From NCBI GenBank assembly GCA_028716975.1, contig JAQUOU010000002.1, positions 300,841 through 364,840 of the forward strand: a DNA stretch of 64,000 bases, read 5' to 3'. The notes under the pieces are model-generated. The model was not told the DNA's origin, did not search any database, and was given only the letters and a program-made list of their open reading frames with translations. This DNA is from Methylobacter sp. (GTDB lineage: Bacteria > Pseudomonadota > Gammaproteobacteria > Methylococcales > Methylomonadaceae). Shown here one piece after another: positions 44,341-54,278 of this stretch. Within the stretch, counting starts at the first letter, position 1, and each line of letters starts with the position of its first letter. A program made the translations under genes and the position numbers.

Positions 44341-45243
44341 ATGCGTATAGTTCTGGCTTATATCAGCGTCATTTTGCTTTGGGCTACAACACCGCTGGCT
44401 ATTAAATGGAGCGGTGAAGGCCCAGGCTTTCTATTTAGCGTCACAGGGCGAATGGCTATCGGCGCCGCCTGCGTATTATTCGTGATGGGACTGAAGCGGC
44501 AACGCCTGGTCTGGCATCATAAAGCACGATTGACTTATCTGGCCGTGGCTGTGCAAATCTATGGCTCAATGCTAGCGGTCTATTGGGCTGCGCAATTTAT
44601 TCCTTCAGGCTGGATTTCAGTGATATTCGGTCTTTCACCTCTGCTCACGGCTTTACTGGCAGCGATCTGGTTGGGAGAGCGCAGTTTGAAGCCGGGCAAG
44701 CTGTTATCGTACGTTCTGGGTATTAGCGGCCTGGCTACTATGTTCGGTTCGGCACTGCAACTGGGTCATGATGCGGTGCTGGGCATTATGAGCGTGTTAA
44801 TCGCTGCGTTGTTACAATCGGCCAGTGCGGTTTGGATAAAACGGATTAATGCAAAAATACCGGCTTTATCCCAGGTGGGCGGAGGGCTAATAGTGGCATT
44901 GCCGCTGTATTTGCTCACTTGGGCGATAATAGATGGTCATTGGCCTGCTGTAATATCATCCATCAACATAATAGCAATTGTTTATTTGGGGGTAATCGCT
45001 ACTACAATAGGCTTTGTGCTTTATTACTATTTACTTACCCGGCTTGCGGCAACGCGAGTTGCGCTGATTACCATGATTTCACCGGTTTTGGCTCTAATTA
45101 TTGGAAATACGATAAATAACGAACCGCTGACTTTGAAAGTTGTAGCCGGTACTCTTTTAATACTGGCGGCACTTATTATGCATGAATTTTTTGATCGATT
45201 GAGTCTCTCCAGGCAAGGAAGTGTCTGCAAGGAAGAGGCATAG
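44341..45243 (+). CDS. EamA/DMT superfamily transporter (second of two)
   Basis: 300 residues, ten hydrophobic helices, two EamA repeats. LLWATTPLAIKWSGEGPGFLF opens the first and TIGFVLYYYLLTRLAATRVALITMISPVLALIIG ends the second. Not closely similar to the transporter at 41.5 kb. No strong ribosome-binding site before ATG 44341. Substrate unknown. Confidence 0.87.
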   Translation: MRIVLAYISVILLWATTPLAIKWSGEGPGFLFSVTGRMAIGAACVLFVMGLKRQRLVWHHKARLTYLAVAVQIYGSMLAVYWAAQFIPSGWISVIFGLSPLLTALLAAIWLGERSLKPGKLLSYVLGISGLATMFGSALQLGHDAVLGIMSVLIAALLQSASAVWIKRINAKIPALSQVGGGLIVALPLYLLTWAIIDGHWPAVISSINIIAIVYLGVIATTIGFVLYYYLLTRLAATRVALITMISPVLALIIGNTINNEPLTLKVVAGTLLILAALIMHEFFDRLSLSRQGSVCKEEA

Positions 45244-45414
45244 ATAAACTGTTAGATAAAAAATAATCAATTAGTTAGTTAAAATGTTTTTGCTCAAGGT
45301 GTATTTTTAGTGCTACCATTGCCTGCAGTAAAAGTTTGAGCCGGCTTTATATTTAGTGAAGCTGGGATTTGTAAAGCCGACCAAAATTGGCGTTTTTTTA
45401 AGTAAGAGTGTGAT

Positions 45415-45624
45415 ATGTCAGATCAAGTTGTAGGTACCGTTAAGTGGTTCAATGATGAAAAAGGTTTTGGATTTATTGAGCAAGAGGGTGGCAAAGATGT
45501 TTTTGTTCATCATAGCGCAATTAACGGAGCTGGCCGCAAAACCTTGCGGGAAGGCCAAAGAGTTACCATGCAGGTAACTCAAGGTCAAAAAGGCCCGCAA
45601 GCAGAAAATGTAACTCCATCGTAA
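45415..45624 (+). CDS. Cold-shock domain protein (CspA family)
   Basis: 69-residue single OB-fold nucleic-acid chaperone with RNP1 KGFGFIEQ and RNP2 DVFVHHSAI. Monocistronic, with an upstream region of about 170 bp that could include a long structured leader as in cspA, and a strong terminator after the stop. Paralogue class (cold- or stationary-phase-induced) cannot be told. Confidence 0.94.
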   Translation: MSDQVVGTVKWFNDEKGFGFIEQEGGKDVFVHHSAINGAGRKTLREGQRVTMQVTQGQKGPQAENVTPS

Positions 45625-45635
45625 CAAACTTATAA

Positions 45636-45674
45636 ACGAACCCAACAGTCAGCTGACTTTTGGGTTCGTTCTAT
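45636..45674 (+). terminator. Intrinsic terminator after the cold-shock gene
   Basis: Stem ACGAACCCAA (45636-45645) pairs perfectly with TTGGGTTCGT (45660-45669), followed by TCTATTT. The inner AGTCAGCTGACT extends the hairpin. Confidence 0.85.
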
Positions 45675-46202
45675 TTGAATGTTATGATTCCGGGCAATCA
45701 TCCTGCCACTGCTTATTGGCTGGAAATTGCTAAAAATACATTTGTGCGAATCGGTTCAGTAAAGCCTTAAAGGCATTTTATCTATGTGTACCATGTATTA
45801 AATGCTCAGTCCGCTGTATTAAGCGGAATCGAGTATGATTTTCTATTTCCGTTAACTAGCTATTAGCAGCGTTTCATCCAATTTAAATGTCGACGGTATC
45901 CGCCGCATCCCATCCTTGTTTTAATGCCCCGGCCTTTCGGAAATTGTGCCGAAGCAATTCGTCCTGCTACATCCTCGATGTATTTTCGATTAATAAAAGT
46001 ACAAAGTGCGACTAGATTAATACTTGCCAGTAATAAAAAAGGTCTGGTAACAACCCCCATCGTTGCTTTTCGAAGATTACCGCTTGGAATATAAAAATGG
46101 GCAAAGCCAATTGAGCAATATTCTCAGCCTCTGCACTTGTTTTATCAGCAAAAAACAATACTATACCTGCATGTATTAAATAAGGCCGGTGCCTCTCATG
46201 AC
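45675..46202. other. Intergenic region, no confident gene
   Basis: 528 bp. A 65-codon minus-strand frame at 45863-46060 has a hydrophobic start and basic end, but no ribosome-binding site or recognisable family; it may be a remnant. Nothing else seen. Confidence 0.4.
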
Positions 46203-46676
46203 ATGCCCAAGTTTTACTTAACTACAATTTGGCTGATTCCAGCGCCTATTAAAACGGTTTGGTCTTGTCTGGTCGATACTGAAGCATGGCCATCCTGGTG
46301 GAAATACGTTGTTGCAGTCGAACAAATGGCAGAGGGTGATTCGAGCGGAATCAATAATGTCAGGCAATATTATTGGCGTACCTGTTTACCCTATAGCCTG
46401 ATGCTGAACTTGCGGGTAACGCAAATACAGCCTTATCATCTTATTGATGTTGAAGTAAACGGTGATTTACAAGGGGATGGTAGCTGTCAATTAACTTCCG
46501 TTACGTCTCCCGACCAAACTGAAGTTGAATTTAAATGGCATGTAAATACCTGTAAACCTTGGATGAACTGGTTTACCGCCCTAACTCGGCCAATTTTCGC
46601 CTGGAACCATACCCAGGTCATGAAAGCAGGCGAGCAAAGTTTGATTCAGCACCTGACGACTATTAAAAATTCATAA
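46203..46676 (+). CDS. SRPBCC (START-like) family protein
   Basis: 157-residue polyketide-cyclase/dehydrase-like fold: WLIPAPIKTVWSCLVDTEAWPSWWKYVVAVEQM at the start, and a hydrophobic C-terminal helix region (MNWFTALTRPIFAWNHTQVMKAGEQSLIQHL). It probably binds a lipid or other hydrophobic ligand. ATG at 46203 places the first strand correctly; the frame is open further upstream. Confidence 0.8.
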   Translation: MPKFYLTTIWLIPAPIKTVWSCLVDTEAWPSWWKYVVAVEQMAEGDSSGINNVRQYYWRTCLPYSLMLNLRVTQIQPYHLIDVEVNGDLQGDGSCQLTSVTSPDQTEVEFKWHVNTCKPWMNWFTALTRPIFAWNHTQVMKAGEQSLIQHLTTIKNS

Positions 46677-46742
46677 ATATCATGGAATTATAATCTCCAT
46701 CGAGTTAACCTGTTCCAATTTACAACTTTAGTGACAAAATTT

Positions 46743-48410
46743 ATGGCGCAATACATTTATTCAATGAATCGGGTTGGCAAGATTGTCCCGCCCAAGAAAT
46801 ATATACTTAAAGACATCTCTCTGTCTTTTTTTCCCGGCGCAAAAATCGGAGTACTGGGATTAAATGGTTCGGGTAAATCGACTCTGCTGAGAATCATGGC
46901 GGGTATAGATAAGGATATTGAAGGCGAAGCCATTCCACAAAAAGGTATTAATATCGGTTATCTGCCGCAAGAACCGCAACTTGATCCCAATAAAAACGTA
47001 CGCGGCAATGTGGAAGAAGCTGTTGCGGAGATTAAAGCCGTTTTGGAGCAACTGGATGGGGTCTATGCAGCTTACGCCCAACCCGATGCCGATTTTGATA
47101 AATTAGCGGTAGAACAGGCGCGGCTGGAAGATATTGTTAATGCCTGTGATGGCCATAATCTGGAACGCAAACTTGAAGTTGCGGCTGATGCATTACGGCT
47201 ACCCGATTGGGATGCCAATGTCACGACCCTATCTGGCGGTGAAAAACGCCGCGTAGCCTTATGCCGCTTATTATTGTCCAATCCCGATATGCTGTTATTG
47301 GATGAGCCCACCAACCATCTGGACGCAGAATCTGTGGCCTGGCTGGAAAGATTCCTGCACGATTATCCCGGAACGGTTGTTGCCGTTACCCATGATCGTT
47401 ACTTCCTGGATAATGTCGCAGGCTGGATTCTGGAGCTAGATAGAGGCTCCGGTATTCCGTGGGAAGGCAACTATTCAAGCTGGCTGGAGCAAAAAGGCAA
47501 CCGTCTGTTACAGGAAGAAAAACAGGAATCTTCCCGCCAAAAAGCCATGAAAGCTGAGCTGGAATGGGTGCGCTCCAATCCCAAAGGCCGCCATGCAAAA
47601 AGCAAGGCGCGGCTGGCACGCTTTGAAGAGCTGTCTTCATCCGATGTGCAAAAGCGCAATGAAACCCAGGAAATCTATATTCCACCCGGACCGCGCCTGG
47701 GCGACGTCGTTATTGAAGCGGACAATATTAGCAAAGGTTTTGGCGACAGACTGTTAATTAACAACCTAAGCTTTAAACTGCCGCCCGGCGGCATCGTCGG
47801 CATTATCGGCCCTAACGGCGCCGGTAAAACGACATTGTTCCGCATGATGGCGGGTATTGACCAGCCTGATTCCGGCTCTTTAATACTGGGGCAAACGGTT
47901 CAGCTGGCCTATGTTGACCAGTTGCGTGACGACATGGATGCGAAAAAAACCGTCTTTGAAGAAATCTCGGATGGTTTGGATATGATTACTGTAGGCAAAT
48001 ATGAAACGCCTTCCCGCGCCTATGTGGGGCGCTTTAACTTTAAAGGCGCGGACCAGCAAAAACGCATCGGCGATCTTTCCGGCGGTGAGCGTAACAGAGT
48101 GCATTTAGCCAAACTGCTTAAAAGCGGCGGTAATGTGCTATTGCTGGACGAACCGACTAACGACCTGGATGTGGAAACCTTGCGGGCATTGGAAGAAGCA
48201 TTACTGGCCTTCCCCGGCTGTGCCGTGGTTATTTCGCATGATCGCTGGTTTCTGGATAGAATCGCCACTCACATGCTGGCATTTGAAGGGGACAGTAACG
48301 TCGTCTGGTTTGAGGGCAATTATGAAGAGTACGAAGCCGATCGCCATCGCCGCTTGGGTAGTGATGCAGATAATCCGCACCGGCTAAAATATAAAAAATT
48401 GTCGCAATAA
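46743..48410 (+). CDS. ettA: Energy-dependent translational throttle protein EttA
   Basis: ABC-F ATPase that binds the ribosomal E site and gates the first peptide bond according to ATP/ADP ratio. Two ABC domains: Walker [10 protein letters not shown] and GPNGAGKTT, signatures [13 protein letters not shown] and [13 protein letters not shown], Walker [12 protein letters not shown] and [11 protein letters not shown]. The linker (P-site tRNA interaction motif) is in [32 protein letters not shown]. From ATG 46743 it is 555 residues, the length of the E. coli protein. Confidence 0.96.
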   Translation: MAQYIYSMNRVGKIVPPKKYILKDISLSFFPGAKIGVLGLNGSGKSTLLRIMAGIDKDIEGEAIPQKGINIGYLPQEPQLDPNKNVRGNVEEAVAEIKAVLEQLDGVYAAYAQPDADFDKLAVEQARLEDIVNACDGHNLERKLEVAADALRLPDWDANVTTLSGGEKRRVALCRLLLSNPDMLLLDEPTNHLDAESVAWLERFLHDYPGTVVAVTHDRYFLDNVAGWILELDRGSGIPWEGNYSSWLEQKGNRLLQEEKQESSRQKAMKAELEWVRSNPKGRHAKSKARLARFEELSSSDVQKRNETQEIYIPPGPRLGDVVIEADNISKGFGDRLLINNLSFKLPPGGIVGIIGPNGAGKTTLFRMMAGIDQPDSGSLILGQTVQLAYVDQLRDDMDAKKTVFEEISDGLDMITVGKYETPSRAYVGRFNFKGADQQKRIGDLSGGERNRVHLAKLLKSGGNVLLLDEPTNDLDVETLRALEEALLAFPGCAVVISHDRWFLDRIATHMLAFEGDSNVVWFEGNYEEYEADRHRRLGSDADNPHRLKYKKLSQ

Positions 48411-48636
48411 TAAACTTCCATGTCTGCATGGATGCAGGCATGAGCTTCTCAAACAGTAAATCTTCGGAAAAAATGGCTACTGTGACCTTAAGGCGCCGAC
48501 ATTTACCCAGAACAATCCGTCAAGCCGGCCCGGATAAAAAATCTATTCAGTCGCCATTTACAGCTGCGTTTAAGGTTGCTTCGAAAGTTTTTTCTAGGTG
48601 AGTTAAATTCTATCAAGCCCATACTTTAATAATAAA

Positions 48637-50019
48637 ATGCTTTCACATGTATCTCCCAAATCAGAAGCCGCAGCCCGGCAAAACCTGAAATGGATTTATA
48701 TCCTCAGAAACCTGATGATGCTCATTGAGGCCTTACTGATTTTTTTATCGGTGCATGGTCTTAATTTTCAGCTGCCAGAGCAGCAGCTTTGGCTGGTAAT
48801 ATTATCTATAGGCTCAGTCAATATTTATACCTCGATGCGCTTGAAGACAGACGAGCCGGTTACCGAGCTTGAAATTTTTTCGCAAATAACAATAGATGTT
48901 CTTTCCATCGCCGCCTTATTGTACTTGACTGGCGGAGCGTCAAATCCGATTACCTGGGTATTCCTGTTACCTGTCATTATTACCACTATCATGTTACCCC
49001 AATCCTATTCATGGTATATGGTGATATTGACTACTTCGCTGTATACCGCATTGATTGCGTTCAATATTCCCTTACCCTCTATAGAGCCGCACATGCCCGA
49101 TCCGGCGCTGCTGCATGAAGATATGGCGCATTATCAAATGCTCCAACAAGCTCATACCATGAGTGATAAAAGCTACTTTAGCCTGCATTTGTTCGGCATG
49201 TGGTTTGGTTTTGTATTCAGTGCGGGGTTAGTTGCATTTTTTGTTGCTGAACTGGCGAAGACCCTCAGGCACCAGGAGCGAAATCTGGCTGAAGCGCGGG
49301 AAAATGCCTTAAGAGACGAGCGTGTTGTAGCATTGGGTACCTTAGCGGCCAGTGCTGCCCATGACATGGGCACGCCGTTAGGAACCATCGCCATAGTAGC
49401 TCACGAACTGGAACAGGAATACCCCATTCATCGTTTTCCCGATCTGTACGAGAAAACGCTCATCATGCAGCAACAAATTAATCGATGTAAAGAAGCTCTT
49501 TCGGTAATGTCAGCCTCTGCCGGCGAACTGCGTGCTGAATCAGGTAAAGTCACGCTGGTGACGAATTATATTGATGCGGTACTCAATCAATGGCGCGCTC
49601 ATCAGCCTTCGGCAAAACTGAACTTCTTCATAAATCCCTGCGTGGCGGCAGAAGCGAAAATCATTGCCGAACGCACCTTGACTCACTCAATTATCAATAT
49701 TTTAAATAATGCCGTAGAAGCGTCACCGGCTGAACAGGGTATTGAATTGCATGCGTCATGGGATTTAGATTACATTACCATTAAAATCAGGGATTTTGGC
49801 TCAGGGCTTCCGCCTGAAGTAGCCGAATTAGCGGGCAAACAACCCGTAGCCAGCAAGAAACGCGGATTGGGCGTAGGGTTATTTTTAACCTATTCCACAA
49901 TTAGTCGCTTAGGCGGTAAAATTATCATTTCAAATGTAGAATCAGGTGGGGCTTGTGCAGAAATCACTCTACCTCTATTAAATGCAGAGACTAATGATGA
50001 CAATTCAGGAAATGGATAA
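48637..50019 (+). CDS. regB: RegB/PrrB-type redox-sensing histidine kinase
   Basis: 460-residue membrane kinase with six N-terminal helices and the RegB signature GGASNPITWVFLLPV (99-113), linked in RegB to quinone sensing. Phospho-His is H242 in AAHDMGTPLGT. The redox-active Cys of RegB appears conserved as C284 in INRCKEALSV. HATPase_c with DFGSGLPPEVAEL and GLGVGLFLTYSTI. It overlaps regA. In other proteobacteria it controls energy metabolism under low oxygen. Confidence 0.9.
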   Translation: MLSHVSPKSEAAARQNLKWIYILRNLMMLIEALLIFLSVHGLNFQLPEQQLWLVILSIGSVNIYTSMRLKTDEPVTELEIFSQITIDVLSIAALLYLTGGASNPITWVFLLPVIITTIMLPQSYSWYMVILTTSLYTALIAFNIPLPSIEPHMPDPALLHEDMAHYQMLQQAHTMSDKSYFSLHLFGMWFGFVFSAGLVAFFVAELAKTLRHQERNLAEARENALRDERVVALGTLAASAAHDMGTPLGTIAIVAHELEQEYPIHRFPDLYEKTLIMQQQINRCKEALSVMSASAGELRAESGKVTLVTNYIDAVLNQWRAHQPSAKLNFFINPCVAAEAKIIAERTLTHSIINILNNAVEASPAEQGIELHASWDLDYITIKIRDFGSGLPPEVAELAGKQPVASKKRGLGVGLFLTYSTISRLGGKIIISNVESGGACAEITLPLLNAETNDDNSGNG

Positions 50020-50545
50020 ACCGCGATTATTGCTGGTTGATGATGATGAAACGTTTTGCAGAGTATTGAAAACCGCCCTGGAAAAAAGAAATTATGAAGT
50101 GCTGGTTGCTAACAATGTAAAAAGCGGAATGATGCTTGCTGAGCAAAATGTGCCTGAATATGCCGTGATTGATTTGCGCATCGGCCATGAGTCAGGATTG
50201 GAACTGGTAAAAAAACTCATCTCGCTGGATGACAATACGCAAATTATTATGCTGACAGGGTTTGCCAGTATTGCCACAGCCGTTGAAGCAATAAAGCTCG
50301 GAGCAATACATTATTTAACCAAACCGGCTAATGCTGATGAAATCGTTACGGCCTTAAATAAGAATGAAGGCGACCCATCGGTGCTGATTAACGAAAATCC
50401 CTTATCGGTAAAACGTCTGGAATGGGAGCATTTACAAAAAGTATTGATGCAGCATTATGGCAATATTTCGGCTGCAGCCAGGGCGCTGAATATGCACAGG
50501 CGCACTTTGCAACGAAAACTGGATAAAAAACCGGTGAGGGAGTAA
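49994..50545 (+). CDS. regA: RegA/PrrA-type response regulator
   Basis: 183-residue regulator: receiver with DDDE pocket and phosphoacceptor D60 (AVIDLRIGHESG), then a short linker and Fis-type helix-turn-helix NISAAARALNMHRRTLQRKL typical of RegA/ActR. ATG at 49994 follows AGAG; ATGs at 49982, 49997 and 50012 are in frame as well. It starts inside the end of regB, so translation is coupled. Confidence 0.9.
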   Translation: MMTIQEMDKPRLLLVDDDETFCRVLKTALEKRNYEVLVANNVKSGMMLAEQNVPEYAVIDLRIGHESGLELVKKLISLDDNTQIIMLTGFASIATAVEAIKLGAIHYLTKPANADEIVTALNKNEGDPSVLINENPLSVKRLEWEHLQKVLMQHYGNISAAARALNMHRRTLQRKLDKKPVRE

Positions 50546-50589
50546 AAATGTCAAGCTGGCCGGTTAATTTTTTATCTACCTGCAAGACA

Positions 50590-51447
50590 TTATAATTTGC
50601 CCGTCTTAAAGGTATCGCACTGTTTCGGATCACCGCTTTTTATGCCGATGCTGAACCAGCGCATGCGTTGCTCCGAAGATCCGTGGGTGAAAGATTCCGG
50701 GACTACATAACCGCGCGCCTGTTTTTGCAGGCGATCATCACCTACTGCACTGGCGGCGGCCAGCGCTTCTTCAACATCGCCCGGTTCGAGAATTTGCCGG
50801 GACTTATCCGCGTGATTCGCCCATATTCCGGCAAAACAATCGGCTTGCAATTCCATATGGACCTGTAATTGGTTATTTTTGGCTTCGTTGCCCCGCTGAC
50901 GCGCCTTATACACTCTGTCGGCAATGCCGAGCAGATTTTGTACATGGTGCCCTACCTCGTGAGCGATAACATAGGCTTGGGCGAAGTCCCCGGGTGCGTT
51001 ATGGCGGTTGGCCAGATCGTTGAAGAAACTCATGTCCAGATAGAGTTTGCGGTCGCCCGGGCAGTAGAATGGACCCATAGCCGCTTGCGCAAAGCCGCAG
51101 GCTGATTCTACCTGGCCGCTGAAAAGCACCAGTTTGGGCTGTTCATAATGACCGCCTGATTTCCGGAATATTTCACCCCAGGTGTCTTCGGTGTCCGCCA
51201 ATACGATAGAAATGAATTTTTTAAGCCGCTCTTCTTCCGGACTGGAAGATACGGGCTGAGGCTGCTGTTCAGTGGGTGCCAAATTAACGATTTCATTCAA
51301 CACAACGGAGGGGTCGACTCCCAGCAGCAGCGCGATGACAGCCATGGCCACTGCTCCCAGACCGCCTCCAATTACTCCTCTACCGCCGATGCGCATACCG
51401 CGGCGATCTTCAATATTGCTACTTTCCCGTCCATTATCTTCACGCAT
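50590..51447 (-). CDS. ypfJ: YpfJ-type neutral zinc metallopeptidase
   Basis: 285-residue membrane-anchored peptidase (KPN_02809 family). N-terminal RGMRIGGRGVIGGGLGAVAMAVIALLLGVDPS forms one helix; the zinc site HEVGHHVQNLLG lies about two thirds along, with ELQADCFAGIWANHA providing the third ligand. FYCPGDRKLYLD is also conserved. Substrate unknown. Confidence 0.92.
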   Translation of the reverse strand: MREDNGRESSNIEDRRGMRIGGRGVIGGGLGAVAMAVIALLLGVDPSVVLNEIVNLAPTEQQPQPVSSSPEEERLKKFISIVLADTEDTWGEIFRKSGGHYEQPKLVLFSGQVESACGFAQAAMGPFYCPGDRKLYLDMSFFNDLANRHNAPGDFAQAYVIAHEVGHHVQNLLGIADRVYKARQRGNEAKNNQLQVHMELQADCFAGIWANHADKSRQILEPGDVEEALAAASAVGDDRLQKQARGYVVPESFTHGSSEQRMRWFSIGIKSGDPKQCDTFKTGKL

Positions 51448-51506
51448 GATTATTTCTCCTTACCGTTTTCAAAACCATAATGGATACGTCGAAATGCATG
51501 ATTTAT

Positions 51507-52307
51507 TTACTGTTTCATTAAAGCCGCTTTAGCTGCATTCCAGAAGGCATCCAGCTCCGCCAGTTCACAGTCTCTTAAATTTCGGCCCGACGCTTCAGCC
51601 TGCCGTTCTACATATTGAAATCGCCTGGAAAATTTTTTAGTACTTTCCTTGAGCGCTATTTCAGGGTTAACTTTTAAATGACGTGCCAGGTTAACAACGA
51701 CCAGCAATAAGTCGCCGATTTCTTCCTTGATATGAGCCTGATCGCCGGATTCCCAGGCTTCCTTGACTTCATCCAGTTCTTCCATGACTTTATCAAAAAC
51801 CGGCAAAACATCAGGCCAGTCAAACCCGTAATTTGCCGCGCGATCCTGGATTTTTTCACATTCAATCAGGGCTGGAAGATTGCCGGCAACGCCTGATAAA
51901 ACACTGTCCGGTGCAACGGTTTTATTTTTCCGTTGCCGCTCTATTGCTTTAGCGTGTTCCCAGGCTTGATGACGTTCCTCATCAGTATTAAAAACAGTAT
52001 CCGAAAAAACATGCGGATGCCGATGCACCAGTTTTTCGCAAATGGTTGCTGAAACCTGTTCGAAATTAAATAGTCCCCGCTCTTCGGCAATACGGGAATG
52101 GAAAACTACCTGTAAGAGTAGATCGCCTAATTCCGAACGCAAATCATCCGGATCATTACGCTCGATAGCGTCTGCGACTTCATAAGCTTCTTCTATAAGG
52201 TAGGGTATCAGGCTGGTAAAATCCTGCTTGACATCCCACGCACACCCGTTTTCGGGGTGGCGTAGTCTGGCCATGATAGCCAATAGATTCTGTGTGTTTT
52301 TCAGCAT
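51507..52307 (-). CDS. mazG: Nucleoside triphosphate pyrophosphohydrolase MazG
   Basis: 266 residues with two MazG domains; the first has LIEEAYEVADAIERND and LRSELGDLLLQVVFH, the second VMEELDEVKEAWE and KEEIGDLLLVVVNLARHL (EExxE...ExxD metal sites). It removes aberrant or excess NTPs and can lower ppGpp. No mazEF partner here, so a housekeeping copy. Confidence 0.94.
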   Translation of the reverse strand: MLKNTQNLLAIMARLRHPENGCAWDVKQDFTSLIPYLIEEAYEVADAIERNDPDDLRSELGDLLLQVVFHSRIAEERGLFNFEQVSATICEKLVHRHPHVFSDTVFNTDEERHQAWEHAKAIERQRKNKTVAPDSVLSGVAGNLPALIECEKIQDRAANYGFDWPDVLPVFDKVMEELDEVKEAWESGDQAHIKEEIGDLLLVVVNLARHLKVNPEIALKESTKKFSRRFQYVERQAEASGRNLRDCELAELDAFWNAAKAALMKQ

Positions 52308-52331
52308 AAATAGCTCATTAGTTTCGAACTA

Positions 52332-53264
52332 TTAAAATGAGGAACCAAAGTTTTCGCGGTAGCGTTGTTTTAAACTGTCCAGGTCAAAGGAGTGGTTCTG
52401 TGTGCCGTTATGTTCTATTTTAATTGCGCCCATTAAAGATGCAATTCTACCGGTAATTTCCCATCCCAACTCATTCATCAAGCCATATAAAAGGCCGGCT
52501 CTATGGGCATCGCCGCAGCCTGTGGGGTCAAGCAAAGCTTTGGGTTTTGCAGGAGGAATAGTGATACATTGCCCCTGCGTGTAAATTTTAGAACCCTTAC
52601 TACCCAGAGTAATAATTAATGCTTCTACACGCTCAGCCATTTGTGTTAATGATAAGCCGGTGCGCTCCTGCATTAACTCCGATTCATAATCGTTCAAGGT
52701 CACCCACGTTGCCTGGTCCAGGAATTTAAGCAGTTCCTCGCCATTGAACATCGGCATACCCTGGCCGGGATCAAAAATAAAAGGAATCTCCAATTCCTCG
52801 AACTGCTGGGCATGCAATTGCATGCCTTCCTTGCCGTCGGGTGAGACGATGCCTATGCTGATGTCCCGGTCTGTAGGCACTGAATTCAGATGCGAGTAAT
52901 TCATGGCTCCGGGATGAAATGCAGTAATCTGGTTATCATCTTCATCCGTGGTAATGTAGGCCTGACCGGTATAGTTATTATCCAGAATATGAATGAATTC
53001 GCTGGATAAACCGTTTTGACACAACCATTGCGCGTAGGGCTCAAAATCATGACCCACAGTGGCCATCATTAAAGGTTCTTCGCCCAGCAGTTTCAGGTTA
53101 TAAGCAATATTGCCCGCACAACCGCCGAATTCACGGCGCATAACCGGAACCAGAAATGATACATTCAGGATATGGACTTTTTCCGGCAAAATATGATTTT
53201 TAAATTTGTCGTGAAAGACCATAATAGTATCGTAAGCTATAGACCCACATATCAATGCGCTCAT
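52332..53264 (-). CDS. PfkB family carbohydrate/nucleoside kinase (adenosine kinase-like)
   Basis: 310 residues. PfkB motif 1 GGCAGNIAYNLKLLGEEP and motif 2 LLDPTGCGDAHRAGLLYGLM with the catalytic Asp in GCGD. The overall pattern resembles the bacterial adenosine/sugar kinase group. ATG at 53264 has a perfect AAGGAGG upstream; the longer frame from 53312 overlaps dgkA. Substrate (adenosine or a sugar) cannot be decided by eye. Confidence 0.87.
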   Translation of the reverse strand: MSALICGSIAYDTIMVFHDKFKNHILPEKVHILNVSFLVPVMRREFGGCAGNIAYNLKLLGEEPLMMATVGHDFEPYAQWLCQNGLSSEFIHILDNNYTGQAYITTDEDDNQITAFHPGAMNYSHLNSVPTDRDISIGIVSPDGKEGMQLHAQQFEELEIPFIFDPGQGMPMFNGEELLKFLDQATWVTLNDYESELMQERTGLSLTQMAERVEALIITLGSKGSKIYTQGQCITIPPAKPKALLDPTGCGDAHRAGLLYGLMNELGWEITGRIASLMGAIKIEHNGTQNHSFDLDSLKQRYRENFGSSF

Positions 53265-53275
53265 TGTGTTCCTCC

Positions 53276-53635
53276 TTAAAGTAAAATCAATGCCCAGGTT
53301 ATGGCTGCCCAAACCAGTGACATCATAACCGCAGCAGAACCAATATCTTTGGCCCTGCCGGATAATTCATGATGTTCAAAACCGACTCTGTCAACGACAG
53401 CCTCTATTGCTGAATTTAACAACTCAACCAGCAGTACCAAAACCATAGTACCTATCAATAGAGTTTTTTCAATATTTGTATGCCCCAACCAGATTGCTAT
53501 GGGGGTAGTCACTACAAACAACAGTACTTCCTGCCTGAAGGCTTCTTCATGCGTCCACGTTGCTTTAAAGCCGGCAACTGAGAAGATACACGCGTTTATC
53601 AGGCGCTTAAAACCTTTTACATTTTGATTTGCCAT
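53276..53635 (-). CDS. dgkA: Diacylglycerol kinase DgkA
   Basis: 119-residue inner-membrane lipid kinase: three helices, GFKATWTHEEAFRQE and active-site LNSAIEAVVDRVGFEHHELSGRAKDIGSAAV. It recycles diacylglycerol to phosphatidic acid. Ends 12 bp before the PfkB kinase start, so the two probably form an operon. Confidence 0.95.
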   Translation of the reverse strand: MANQNVKGFKRLINACIFSVAGFKATWTHEEAFRQEVLLFVVTTPIAIWLGHTNIEKTLLIGTMVLVLLVELLNSAIEAVVDRVGFEHHELSGRAKDIGSAAVMMSLVWAAITWALILL

Positions 53636-53744
53636 TGTTTGTTACGATTATCGTTTTATAGAAAATTAAGCGAGGAAGGACTTGGCTCAAAGCGGAAAAC
53701 CATGCATTTTCGGCCTTGTGACTTAATTATTGCTCTTGATTTAA

Positions 53745-54128
53745 TTACTGTTCTATCATTTGGGCATAGTCAGGCGCATCCATCAGTTGATCCAGACCCG
53801 ATAAATCATCCGCTTTTATACAAAAAAGCCAGGCGTGATAAGCATCTTCATTTATCTGTTCCGGCTCATCCACCAATGCCACATTGACGGCAACAATTTC
53901 ACCGGCTACCGGACTGAACAAGTCCGATGCTGTTTTAACCGATTCCACTACCGCGCATTGCTCTTCAGCATAGACTTTGCGGCCCATTTCAGGAAGCTCA
54001 ATATAAACCAAATCTCCCAGCTGTTCCTGGGCAAAATCGGTTATGCCGACACGAACAATATTATCATCCTCAAGATGCGCCCATTCATGGGTTTTCGCGT
54101 ATTTTAAATTTTCCGGTAAATCACTCAT
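53745..54128 (-). CDS. gcvH: Glycine cleavage system H protein
   Basis: 127-residue lipoyl carrier, lipoylated on K65 in VVESVKTASD. THEWAHLEDDNIVRVGITDFAQEQLGDLVYIELPE is typical. gcvP and gcvT are not adjacent. Shuttles the aminomethyl group in glycine decarboxylation. Confidence 0.95.
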   Translation of the reverse strand: MSDLPENLKYAKTHEWAHLEDDNIVRVGITDFAQEQLGDLVYIELPEMGRKVYAEEQCAVVESVKTASDLFSPVAGEIVAVNVALVDEPEQINEDAYHAWLFCIKADDLSGLDQLMDAPDYAQMIEQ

Positions 54129-54278
54129 GTTAATCTCTCAAAAAAATTATCTTGGTTACCCTGCTCAATTCTGCCTCAAAGGATAACGTGGTATTTTTTA
54201 AAAACAACAAAAAAATTCATTTAACTGTCAGACGGACATTATAATTTATATCCTTCTAATAAACGGCTTATTGACAGC

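Noticed and set aside
45863-46060. 65-codon minus-strand frame with hydrophobic start
   Set aside because: No ribosome-binding site, no recognised family, and a basic tail of low plausibility; kept only as a note in the intergenic entry.
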